Origin: Hyphomicrobiaceae bacterium
GTDB taxonomy: Bacteria > Pseudomonadota > Alphaproteobacteria > Rhizobiales > Devosiaceae
DNA: 64,000 nt
Assembly (NCBI GenBank): GCA_020638065.1
Contig: JACKJG010000014.1
Coordinates: 1 to 64,000, forward strand
Direction: 5' to 3'
In this document: positions 1 through 7,817 of the stretch, one piece after another
How positions within the stretch are numbered: position 1 is the stretch's first letter
Layout: every line of letters begins with the position of its first letter
The notes under the pieces: model-generated
Told to the model about the DNA's origin: nothing
What the model saw: only the letters and a program-made list of their open reading frames with translations
The model's database searches: none
Position numbers and translations under genes: made by a program

Positions 1-555
1 AGGCCGCCGATCGATACCAAGGCGGTCAATCCGGTCATCGACATGAAGCCGAACGGCAACAAGCAGGTGGTACTGAACTTCATCACGCCGCACCAGAAAT
101 GGGGCATCCACTCCACTTACACCGACAACCTCCTGATGCTGACGCTCAATCGCGGCGGGCCGGTTGTGTGGATTTCCGAAGTGGACGCCGCGAAGGCGGG
201 CATCGTCGATAACGACTGGGTGGAAACCTACAACGCCAATGGCGCCCTGGTGGCGCGTGCGGTCGTTTCCCAGCGCATGAAGGAGGGAACCCTCTACATG
301 TACCACGCGCAGGAAAAGATCGTGAACACGCCGGGCTCGGAGATGACCGGCAATCGGGGCGGCATCCATAACTCGGTGACCCGGGCGGTGGTGAAACCCA
401 CGCACATGATCGGCGGTTACGCCCAGCAATCCTATGGATTCAACTACTACGGCACCGTCGGTTCCAACCGCGACGAATTCGTCATCGTGCGCAAGCTCGA
501 CAAGGTGGATTGGCTCGAACGGCCGATGGCCGGAAACATGGAGGCGGCAGAATGA
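1..555 (+). CDS. narG: Respiratory nitrate reductase alpha subunit, C-terminal part
   Basis: This is the last 184 codons of a gene that begins before the window. The frame is open from base 1. The residues match the C-terminal end of NarG, the molybdenum bis-MGD catalytic subunit that reduces nitrate to nitrite on the cytoplasmic face of the membrane. Visible signatures are the substrate-domain stretches HQKWGIHSTY and GNRGGIHNS near the C-terminus. The stop codon overlaps the narH start in an ATGA arrangement, so the two are translationally coupled. The narHJI genes that follow confirm the identity. The molybdenum-binding and N-terminal Fe-S regions lie outside the window and cannot be judged. 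Confidence 0.95.
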   Translation, partial: RPPIDTKAVNPVIDMKPNGNKQVVLNFITPHQKWGIHSTYTDNLLMLTLNRGGPVVWISEVDAAKAGIVDNDWVETYNANGALVARAVVSQRMKEGTLYMYHAQEKIVNTPGSEMTGNRGGIHNSVTRAVVKPTHMIGGYAQQSYGFNYYGTVGSNRDEFVIVRKLDKVDWLERPMAGNMEAAE

Positions 556-2084
556 AAATCCGCGCACAAATCGGCATGGTGCTCAATCTCGACAAGTGCA
601 TCGGATGCCACACCTGTTCCGTCACCTGCAAGAACGTCTGGACCAACCGCGAGGGCGTTGAATACGCCTGGTTCAACAATGTCGAGACCAAGCCCGGCGT
701 CGGGTATCCCAAGGAATGGGAGAACCAGAGGAAGTGGAATGGCGGCTGGGTCCGGAAAAAGAACGGCAAGATCGAGCCCAAGATCGGCGCCAAATGGCGG
801 GTGCTCGCCAACATCTTCGCCAATCCGGACCTGCCGGAGATCGACGATTACTACGAACCGTTCGATTTCGATTACGGGCACCTGCAGACCGCCAAGGAAT
901 CCGAGGCGTTCCCAACGGCGCGTCCGCGCTCGAAGATTTCCGGCGAACGCATGGAAAAGATCGAGTGGGGACCCAACTGGGAGGAAATTCTCGGCGGCGA
1001 GTTCAAGAAGCGTTCCGTCGACACCAATTTCGAGGGCATCGAGAAGGAGATTTACGGTGAGTTCGAAAACACCTTCATGATGTATCTGCCGCGCCTGTGC
1101 GAGCATTGCCTCAACCCAACCTGCGTGGCAGCCTGTCCGTCCGGCGCGATCTACAAGCGCGAGGATGATGGTATCGTCCTGATCGATCAAGAAAAATGCC
1201 GCGGCTGGCGTATGTGCGTCTCCGGGTGTCCGTACAAGAAGATTTACTACAACTGGTCTTCGGGTAAATCGGAGAAGTGCATCTTCTGCTACCCGCGTAT
1301 CGAAGCGGGTCAACCGACGGTGTGTTCGGAAACCTGCGTGGGGCGCATCCGCTATCTCGGGGTGTTGCTTTACGATGCCGACAAAATCGAGGAAGCCGCT
1401 GCGACGCCGGATGAGAAAGACCTCTATGAGGCCCAGTTGTCGGTGTTCCTTGACCCGAACGATCCTGAAGTGATTGCAGAGGCGAGAAAACAGGGCATTC
1501 CGGAAGACTGGATCGAGGCCGCTCAGGCCTCGCCGGTTTACAAGATGGCGATGGACTGGAAGGTGGCGTTTCCGCTGCATCCTGAATACCGGACGCTGCC
1601 CATGGTCTGGTATGTGCCGCCGCTTTCTCCGCTGCAATCGGCTGCCGAGGCCGGCAAGATCGGCTGGGACGAGGGGCTTCCGGATGTGAAATCCATGCGT
1701 ATCCCGGTTCGCTATCTCTCCAACCTCCTGACAGCGGGCAAGGATGAGCCTGTGGTCAATGCGCTGGAACGCATGCTCGCCATGCGCGCCTATATGCGTT
1801 CGAAAACCGTGGATGGTGTGATCGATGAGAAGGTCGCCAAACGGGTCGGTCTTTCCGGCCAGATGATTGAGGACATGTACCGCTACATGGCCATCGCAAA
1901 CTATGAGGACCGCTTTGTTATCCCCACGACCCACCGCGAGGTGGGTGAGGATGCCTATGACGTGCGCGGTTCGTGCGGCTTCTCTTTCGGCAATGGCTGC
2001 TCGGGCGGCAGTTCGACTCAGGATCTGTTCGGGGCGAAAAAGCCGCGCACCATCCAGACGCCGACCGAGTTCATCAAAGGGTAG
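552..2084 (+). CDS. narH: Respiratory nitrate reductase beta subunit (Fe-S electron transfer)
   Basis: NarH carries electrons from the haem b of NarI to the active site of NarG through one 3Fe-4S and three 4Fe-4S clusters. The 510-residue length is normal. Cysteine clusters are visible near residue 16 (CIGCHTCSVTCKNVW), in the middle (CEHCLNPTCVAACPSGA; CRGWRMCVSGCPYKK, where a Trp replaces a Cys as expected for the 3Fe-4S cluster) and at CIFCYPRIEAGQPTVCSETC. The start is the ATG overlapping the narG stop; an upstream in-frame start would only extend into narG. It is followed after five bases by narJ. No truncation is seen. Confidence 0.97.
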   Translation: MKIRAQIGMVLNLDKCIGCHTCSVTCKNVWTNREGVEYAWFNNVETKPGVGYPKEWENQRKWNGGWVRKKNGKIEPKIGAKWRVLANIFANPDLPEIDDYYEPFDFDYGHLQTAKESEAFPTARPRSKISGERMEKIEWGPNWEEILGGEFKKRSVDTNFEGIEKEIYGEFENTFMMYLPRLCEHCLNPTCVAACPSGAIYKREDDGIVLIDQEKCRGWRMCVSGCPYKKIYYNWSSGKSEKCIFCYPRIEAGQPTVCSETCVGRIRYLGVLLYDADKIEEAAATPDEKDLYEAQLSVFLDPNDPEVIAEARKQGIPEDWIEAAQASPVYKMAMDWKVAFPLHPEYRTLPMVWYVPPLSPLQSAAEAGKIGWDEGLPDVKSMRIPVRYLSNLLTAGKDEPVVNALERMLAMRAYMRSKTVDGVIDEKVAKRVGLSGQMIEDMYRYMAIANYEDRFVIPTTHREVGEDAYDVRGSCGFSFGNGCSGGSSTQDLFGAKKPRTIQTPTEFIKG

Positions 2085-2089
2085 GACAG

Positions 2090-2797
2090 ATGGCAAACGT
2101 TCTCAAAATCATCTCGGCATTGTTGAGCTACCCGACGCAGGAATTGCTTGACGCCGGACAGGAACTGCAAGCCGCCCTGGATGCGGACAGTACGATGGTG
2201 CCCAGGCACAAAACCTGGCTTCGGGCGCTCATCGACGACCTCGCTTCACGCGATATCTACGACGCCGAAGAACGCTATGTGATGCTGTTTGATCGCACTC
2301 GGTCCTTGTCCCTGCACCTTTTCGAACATGTGCATGGCGAAAGCCGGGATCGGGGCCAGGCCATGGTTGATCTGGCGCAGATGTACGCAGCGCAGGGCTT
2401 CGACATCGACGCACAGGAAATGCCGGATTACCTGCCGATGTTTCTGGAATATCTCTCCACGCAATCGGCGGAAGAAGTGCACAACCTTCTGGGCCAAACC
2501 CTGCATATTCTGACGGCGCTACGCGAGCGGCTGCAAAAACGGCAGTCGGTCTATGCCAACGCCTTTCTGGCGCTGGAGGCCCTGGCGTCCGGTCAACCGG
2601 ATCAGGAAGCGCTGGCGGCCCTGCGCGACGTTGAGGAGGATGATCCCCACGATCTCAATGCACTCGATGCGGTCTGGGAAGAGGAGGCCGTGACCTTCGG
2701 CGGCAATGCCGGGGAAGGGGATTGTGGCCCGGATCGTCTCCAGCGCCAGATGCGTGCAGCGCGCCGCGCACCTCAACAGGAACTGAGAGGAGAATGA
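2090..2797 (+). CDS. narJ: Nitrate reductase molybdenum cofactor assembly chaperone
   Basis: NarJ is a cytoplasmic TorD-family chaperone that holds apo-NarGH until the molybdenum cofactor is inserted and the complex docks on NarI. The 235-residue all-alpha protein begins MANVLKIISALLSYPTQEL, a typical NarJ N-terminus, and contains the family stretch LFEHVHGESRDRGQAMVDL. I chose the ATG at 2090, just after the narH stop, over longer in-frame starts inside narH. The end overlaps a possible narI ATG. The position between narH and narI is the standard nar order. Confidence 0.95.
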   Translation: MANVLKIISALLSYPTQELLDAGQELQAALDADSTMVPRHKTWLRALIDDLASRDIYDAEERYVMLFDRTRSLSLHLFEHVHGESRDRGQAMVDLAQMYAAQGFDIDAQEMPDYLPMFLEYLSTQSAEEVHNLLGQTLHILTALRERLQKRQSVYANAFLALEALASGQPDQEALAALRDVEEDDPHDLNALDAVWEEEAVTFGGNAGEGDCGPDRLQRQMRAARRAPQQELRGE

Positions 2798-2799
2798 CG

Positions 2800-3498
2800 A
2801 TGGCTGAACTTCTCAATGGGCTGGTCTTCGGAATCTATCCCTATGTTGCATTGGCCGTTCTCGCGGTGGGAACTGTCATTCGCTATGACCGCGAGCCCTA
2901 CACATGGCGTTCGGGTTCCAGTCAGCTTCTGCGCCGGCGGCAACTGGTCTGGGGGTCGATCATGTTCCATGTCGGTGTCCTGCTGATTTTCTTTGGCCAT
3001 CTGGGTGGGCTCCTTACGCCATTATGGATCTGGGACATGCTGGGTGTGTCGCATGGCGCCAAACAGATGATCGCCATCGTGCTGGGCGGAGTTGCCGGTG
3101 TTATCGGTATTATCGGCGCGACCCTGTTAATTCACAGGCGCTTTTTCGATGCACGCGTGCGGGCGGCGTCGAGCTTTGCCGACAATATGATCATTCTCGT
3201 TCTGTGGGTGCAGCTGGCGCTCGGGCTTTTGACCATTCGCGTGTCGATGCAGCATCTGGATGGTGAGGAAATGGTCAAGTTCATGTCCTGGGCGCAAGGG
3301 ATATTCACCTTCAATCCGGAGGCGGCGAGCTATGTGGCGGAAGCGGATTGGGTGTTCAAGGCGCATATCACGCTGGGGTTGACGATCTTCGTTTTGTTTC
3401 CGTTCACCCGGCTGGTGCACATGCTGAGCGTTCCGGTGCGCTATTTCTGGCGGCCCGGATATCAGATCGTGCGCACCAGGCGCAAACCGGCGGAGTGA
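2800..3498 (+). CDS. narI: Respiratory nitrate reductase gamma subunit (cytochrome b)
   Basis: NarI is the membrane anchor that oxidises quinol and passes electrons to NarH through two b haems. The 232-residue protein shows about five membrane segments. Histidines suited to haem ligation sit in the second helix (MFHVGVLLIFFGHLGG) and the last one (FTRLVHMLSVP). The purine-rich GAGAGGAGA at 2784-2792 is well spaced for the ATG at 2800; an ATG two codons earlier (2794) overlaps the narJ stop and is the alternative. It is followed by a PpiC-like gene. Confidence 0.95.
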   Translation: MAELLNGLVFGIYPYVALAVLAVGTVIRYDREPYTWRSGSSQLLRRRQLVWGSIMFHVGVLLIFFGHLGGLLTPLWIWDMLGVSHGAKQMIAIVLGGVAGVIGIIGATLLIHRRFFDARVRAASSFADNMIILVLWVQLALGLLTIRVSMQHLDGEEMVKFMSWAQGIFTFNPEAASYVAEADWVFKAHITLGLTIFVLFPFTRLVHMLSVPVRYFWRPGYQIVRTRRKPAE

Positions 3499-3502
3499 AT
3501 TG

Positions 3503-4378
3503 ATGACCACATTGCTTGATCTGACGGACAGTGCCGTGCCGCAGGGCAAAGTGAAGGTACCTCCACGTCCCGGCAAGGAACCCAAGGCTCCGGTGACGGT
3601 GAACGGTGCGGAGATTACCGAAGAGGCGATCCGCACCGAGGCGCAGCATCACCCGGCCGAGAATCCCGCGGCCGCATTCCAGGCAGCGGCACAAGCATTG
3701 GTTGTGCGTGAGCTGTTGTTGCAGGAAGTCGCGCGGCGCGGTCTTTCGGCCGAGGCGCAGATCATCTGCGAAGGAAAACGGGAAACCGACGAGGATGCGC
3801 AGATCCGGACGTTGCTGGATCAGGAGGTCGATACGCCAAGGGCCGACGATGAAGCCTGTCGGCGCTATTACGCGGCGAATAAACAAAAATTCTGCTCGGA
3901 AACGCTTTATGAGGCGCGACATATTCTGTTTGCGGCGGCGCGCGGCAATGACGCGGCACGCGTGGTAGCGCGGCAAAAAGCGGAAGCTGCGATCGTCGCC
4001 TTGAAAGATAGTCCGGATCGTTTTGCAGAACTTGCGGCATCGCAGTCCGACTGTCCCTCAAGAATGCAGGGCGGCAATCTCGGTCAGCTCACCAAAGGTT
4101 CGACAGTTCCGGAATTCGAGACCGTTCTGTTTACTCTGGAAGAAGGGCAGCTTGCGTCCGAGCCGGTTTCGACACCTTATGGCTATCACGTGATCCTGCT
4201 TGAGCGGGTCGTGCCCGGCAGACAATTGCCATTCGTAATGGTGAGAGAGCGGATTTCTGCCTGGCTTGAAGCCTCAAGCTGGAGCCGCGCGGTGGCGCAG
4301 TATGTGGGCATTCTGGCAGGGCAGGCCGACATAAAGGGCATCGTCCTGAACACGGCCGACGGTCCACTGGTTCAGTAA
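3503..4378 (+). CDS. PpiC/parvulin-type peptidyl-prolyl isomerase of the nar operon
   Basis: A parvulin domain occupies roughly residues 130-240 (ARHILFAA near its start, GGNLGQLTKGSTVPEFE and TPYGYHVILLE near its end), preceded by a SurA/NifM-like helical N-terminal part. There is no signal peptide, so it should act in the cytoplasm. A PpiC-family gene after narI and before moaA is known from other denitrifiers such as Pseudomonas, where a role in folding or maturing the reductase is assumed. The ATG at 3503 follows the narI stop closely, and the stop overlaps the next start by one base. The client protein is inferred from context. Confidence 0.88.
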   Translation: MTTLLDLTDSAVPQGKVKVPPRPGKEPKAPVTVNGAEITEEAIRTEAQHHPAENPAAAFQAAAQALVVRELLLQEVARRGLSAEAQIICEGKRETDEDAQIRTLLDQEVDTPRADDEACRRYYAANKQKFCSETLYEARHILFAAARGNDAARVVARQKAEAAIVALKDSPDRFAELAASQSDCPSRMQGGNLGQLTKGSTVPEFETVLFTLEEGQLASEPVSTPYGYHVILLERVVPGRQLPFVMVRERISAWLEASSWSRAVAQYVGILAGQADIKGIVLNTADGPLVQ

Positions 4379-4995
4379 TGCTTTCTGACCTTCTCGACCA
4401 TAACAAGCGCTGGGCCGCAGGCCGCGTTGCCGAAGACTCTGACTACTTCAAGCGATTGGCAGGGTTGCAACAGCCCGATTATCTCTGGATCGGGTGTTCG
4501 GACAGCCGCGTGCCGGCCAACGTCATCACCGGTCTTGAGCCGGGAGAGGTGTTTGTTCATCGTAACGTCGCCAATCTTGTCCATCGTGGCGACATCAATC
4601 TGTTATCGGTGCTCGAATTTGCGGTCGAGGCGCTCGGCGTCAAACATATCATCGTGTGCGGGCATTATGGCTGTGGCGGCATTCGCGCGGCGATGGAGGA
4701 TCACCGGCACGGCATCATCGACCACTGGCTGCAACCGATCCGCGACGTTGCTGACGACGCGAAATCGGAACTCGACACGATCAGAGACGATAGTGCCCGG
4801 CTGAACAGGCTCTGCGAATTGTCCATCGCGGCCCAGGTGCAGGGTCTCTCGCGCACCCCGATTATTCAGTCGGCCCGGAAACGCGGCAAAGAGGTGCACA
4901 TACATGGATGGGTCTACGGCCTGAATGACGGACTCTTGCGTGATCTGAACTGCGATCATGCCGATGACGGGAAAGGTCATCATGAACATAAGTGA
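4378..4995 (+). CDS. Beta-class carbonic anhydrase
   Basis: Catalyses CO2 hydration to bicarbonate with a zinc ion. The zinc ligands and catalytic dyad are visible: CSDSRVP (Cys, Asp, Arg) near residue 40 and HYGCGG (His, Cys) near residue 100. The length of 205 residues is normal for the bacterial plant-type beta enzymes, and the C-terminal HGWVYGLNDGLL is typical. It is translationally coupled to the prolyl isomerase upstream (one-base overlap) and overlaps moaA by 14 bases. It is therefore embedded in the nitrate reductase transcription unit, which is unusual; a link to proton or CO2 balance during anaerobic growth is only inference. Confidence 0.95.
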   Translation: MLSDLLDHNKRWAAGRVAEDSDYFKRLAGLQQPDYLWIGCSDSRVPANVITGLEPGEVFVHRNVANLVHRGDINLLSVLEFAVEALGVKHIIVCGHYGCGGIRAAMEDHRHGIIDHWLQPIRDVADDAKSELDTIRDDSARLNRLCELSIAAQVQGLSRTPIIQSARKRGKEVHIHGWVYGLNDGLLRDLNCDHADDGKGHHEHK

Positions 4996-6004
4996 GCCCG
5001 GCAAAGGATCCGCGTTGGTGGATTCGTTCGGCCGCAAAGTCACCTATCTGCGCGTTTCGGTGACTGACCGTTGTGACCTCAGATGCACGTATTGCATGTC
5101 AGAGGACATGACGTTTCTGCCAAGAAACGAGGTTTTGTCGCTGGAAGAAATCGAAAGGCTCTGCCGGGTGTTTATCGGCATGGGTGTGCGCAAAATCCGG
5201 TTGACCGGCGGCGAGCCGCTGGTCCGGCGTAATGTGATGGAATTGTTCGACGGTCTGGGTGCTATGCTCGGTAGTGGACTGGATGAGCTGACGTTGACGA
5301 CCAATGGCACCTTGCTCTCCCGCTATTCGCGCGACTTGGTGAGTGCCGGTGTCAGACGCGTCAATGTTTCTCTCGATACGCTCAATGCGGGGCGCTACCG
5401 CGAGATCACCCGGTTTGGGTCGATTCACAATGTGCTTGCCGGTATCGACGCAGCTCTTTCAGACGGATTGAAAGTGAAACTCAATGCCGTCGCCGGCCGG
5501 GGCGCTTTTGAGTCAGAAGTCGATGATCTTATCCGCTTTGCACACGGGCAGGGCATGGATTTGACCCTGATCGAGGAGATGCCGCTCGGGTTCGGGCTTG
5601 CCAGAACCGAAACGCACTTGCCGCTTTCGGAACTGCGCGCCGATCTCGAAGGCCGATGGAAACTGATACCTGTTTCCGATTCAACCGGTGGCCCGGCGCG
5701 CTATGTCCGTATCGCGGAAACAGGCGGCCGGCTGGGCTTCATTACGCCGATGTCCTGCAATTTCTGCAGCGCATGCAATCGCGTGCGGCTCGATTGCACC
5801 GGGCGGCTTTTCACTTGTATGGGGCAGGAAGGCTCTGTCGATCTGCGGACTGTGTTGCGCGGTGAAGATAATGCAAAAAACATGACCTTGCTTGAAAACA
5901 CAATCCACGACGCGATTGCACGAAAACCGGAAGGTCATGCCTTCTCGATCGGCCGGAACCGCGTTTCGGGAATTGATCGCACGATGTCGGTGCTAGGCGG
6001 ATGA
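4982..6004 (+). CDS. moaA: GTP 3',8-cyclase (molybdenum cofactor biosynthesis protein A)
   Basis: Radical SAM enzyme that starts molybdopterin synthesis from GTP, needed to make the cofactor of NarG. The N-terminal cluster motif CDLRCTYC and the C-terminal cluster motif CNFCSACNRVRLDC are both intact, and the protein ends in the conserved Gly-Gly tail (SVLGG). The chosen ATG at 4982 has GGAAAGG a few bases upstream and gives 340 residues. It overlaps the carbonic anhydrase gene. Location in the nar operon suggests a dedicated moaA co-expressed with nitrate reductase, as in Pseudomonas; other moa genes are not in this window. Confidence 0.96.
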   Translation: MNISEPGKGSALVDSFGRKVTYLRVSVTDRCDLRCTYCMSEDMTFLPRNEVLSLEEIERLCRVFIGMGVRKIRLTGGEPLVRRNVMELFDGLGAMLGSGLDELTLTTNGTLLSRYSRDLVSAGVRRVNVSLDTLNAGRYREITRFGSIHNVLAGIDAALSDGLKVKLNAVAGRGAFESEVDDLIRFAHGQGMDLTLIEEMPLGFGLARTETHLPLSELRADLEGRWKLIPVSDSTGGPARYVRIAETGGRLGFITPMSCNFCSACNRVRLDCTGRLFTCMGQEGSVDLRTVLRGEDNAKNMTLLENTIHDAIARKPEGHAFSIGRNRVSGIDRTMSVLGG

Positions 6005-6017
6005 CGGCCGCTCTTCA

Positions 6018-7223
6018 ATGATCACGAACATGCAAAGATCGCGAGCCTGGACCGGCTGGCCGCTGTTCAGCTACGGCTTTCGCCCGTTCTTTCTTTTCGG
6101 TGCGTTGCATGCGGCAATCATGGTGGCGTTGTGGGTGCCATGGTTCCTGGGCTTTGTTCGGGTGCCCAGCCACTATTCGCCGGTCATCTGGCATGTACAC
6201 GAGCTTCTGTTCGGCTATGTACCCGCCATTGTTGCCGGATTTCTGCTGACGGCGGTACCCAACTGGACCGGGCGTTTGCCCGTGGTTGGATGGCCACTGA
6301 TTGGCCTGTTCATGCTTTGGCTTTTGGGACGTCTGGTAACCGGAGTCTCAGCGCTGCTGCCGGAGTTTGTCGTTTATGCCTTTCCGCTGGTATTCGCCGT
6401 GGCCATGGTGCTGGTGTTCGGCCGGGAGATTGCTGCCGGCCGCAATTGGCGCAATCTCAAGGTGGTCGCGGTGCTCTGCCTTTTCGGCTTGGCACAGGTA
6501 CTGTTTTATTATGAGACCGCACGCTACGGACATCTTATCTATGCCGATCGGGCAGGGGTGGCGCTAATCGTCATGCTCATCCAGATCATTGGCGGTCGGG
6601 TGGTGCCGAGTTTCACCATCAACTGGCTCAGGAGGCGCGGTGGAGATGTTTTGTCCCGGCCTTTTGGCCGCTTTGATCAATTGGTGATGGTCTTGAGTGG
6701 ACTGGCTCTCACCAGTTGGGTTCTGCTGCCAATGTACGAAGCGACGGAAGGGGCGGTCGGTATCATCCTTCTAGCTGCCGGCGGACTGAACCTTGTCCGG
6801 CAATGGCGCTGGCATCCATGGCCCACCTGGCGGGAGCCTCTGGTGGCAATCCTGCACATCGCCTTTTTGTCGATTGGTGTCGGGTTCATGCTGGCTGGAT
6901 ATGCCACACTTGCTGGCGACTACGGCGCTTTGACCGCAGCACCGCACTGCTGGACGGTAGGCAGTATCGGCGGCATGACGCTGGCGATGATGACGCGCGC
7001 CAGTCGGGGCCATACCGGACATGAACTGATCGCGCCGCCCACTACTGTCACGATCTACGTCCTGATCGTGGTAGCCGCGATTGCCCGGATCTGGGCCGCG
7101 CTTGTCCCTGAACTGACCATGGTTCTGATGCCCATGGCCGGATTGGCGTGGGTCTTCGCCTTCGCCGGGTTCGCGATGTTCTATGGTCCGATGCTGCTCA
7201 AAAGGCGCAGGGAAGCGCATTGA
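6018..7223 (+). CDS. nnrS: NnrS family membrane protein
   Basis: NnrS proteins are haem- and copper-containing polytopic membrane proteins that relieve nitrosative stress and are usually controlled by NO-responsive regulators. The 401-residue protein is very hydrophobic, with about twelve membrane segments. It carries the family motifs FSYGFRPFFLFGALHA near residue 17, WHVHELLFGY near residue 57, and MTLAMMTRASRGHTGH near residue 315, with conserved histidines. It lies 13 bases after moaA and is probably the last gene of the nar operon. Its presence fits a cell that produces or meets NO during nitrate respiration. Confidence 0.9.
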   Translation: MITNMQRSRAWTGWPLFSYGFRPFFLFGALHAAIMVALWVPWFLGFVRVPSHYSPVIWHVHELLFGYVPAIVAGFLLTAVPNWTGRLPVVGWPLIGLFMLWLLGRLVTGVSALLPEFVVYAFPLVFAVAMVLVFGREIAAGRNWRNLKVVAVLCLFGLAQVLFYYETARYGHLIYADRAGVALIVMLIQIIGGRVVPSFTINWLRRRGGDVLSRPFGRFDQLVMVLSGLALTSWVLLPMYEATEGAVGIILLAAGGLNLVRQWRWHPWPTWREPLVAILHIAFLSIGVGFMLAGYATLAGDYGALTAAPHCWTVGSIGGMTLAMMTRASRGHTGHELIAPPTTVTIYVLIVVAAIARIWAALVPELTMVLMPMAGLAWVFAFAGFAMFYGPMLLKRRREAH

Positions 7224-7817
7224 CTTCCGATATTATCTTGGCCGGCAAACCATGAAGTTTGGCATCGACTTGCCATTTGCGCGCAGGCCCAGAAAACAGT
7301 CGCTTCTCGGTAGTGTTCCGTCCCGCCCGGACTAACCTGCTCTGATCGTTCCCGGTTGGCCGGATGTCCCTGCAGGTCTGTTGATCCTTGGCGAACCGGG
7401 CGGATTGTGCCTGAAAGGCGGATGCTGCTCGATGGCGGAATTGAATTCCCGCTCAGCGCTGCAAGTTCGCTGCAACCGAAACCAGGTAAAACCACTCGAA
7501 CTCATTGAAAAATAAATTGAACATCCAATGAACTCCGGGAAGCGGATGATAAAAGTGTTCAATATCCCTGATAACACAGGATGTGCAGGGAACTTTCGAT
7601 CAGAGACTAGTTCGCCTCTGACTACGTCCACCGCCAGTTTTTCTATCTCACGCCAGTTCGCTGCGTTCTGCACAGGCCCCGGTTCTGAGCCCGGATCAAT
7701 TCCGGGAAGACCCGGCTGGTCAAATGTGTTTCGAACATGCAATGATCCTTGCCTACCTGCCGACGGACTGGTTCACCGGCGGCTCTGTCTGAGACTTGTT
7801 CGAAGGAGAGAGGACGC
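7224..7817. other. Non-coding stretch between nnrS and the metalloprotease gene
   Basis: I see no convincing gene in these 594 bases: the open frames in it are short and look like chance. The stretch is less GC-rich near 7500-7570. It contains a 13-bp palindrome (GGAATTGAATTCC, 7437-7449) and an A-rich run (GAAAAATAAATTGAAC, around 7506-7521) that could belong to the promoter of the protease gene. A ribosome binding site (AAGGAGAGAGGA) precedes the next start. I could not find a hairpin plus T-run terminator after nnrS. Confidence 0.5.

Noticed and set aside
447..2096. 549-codon open frame antisense to narH
   Set aside because: It mirrors narH on the opposite strand in GC-rich DNA and has no family resemblance; narH motifs are unambiguous.
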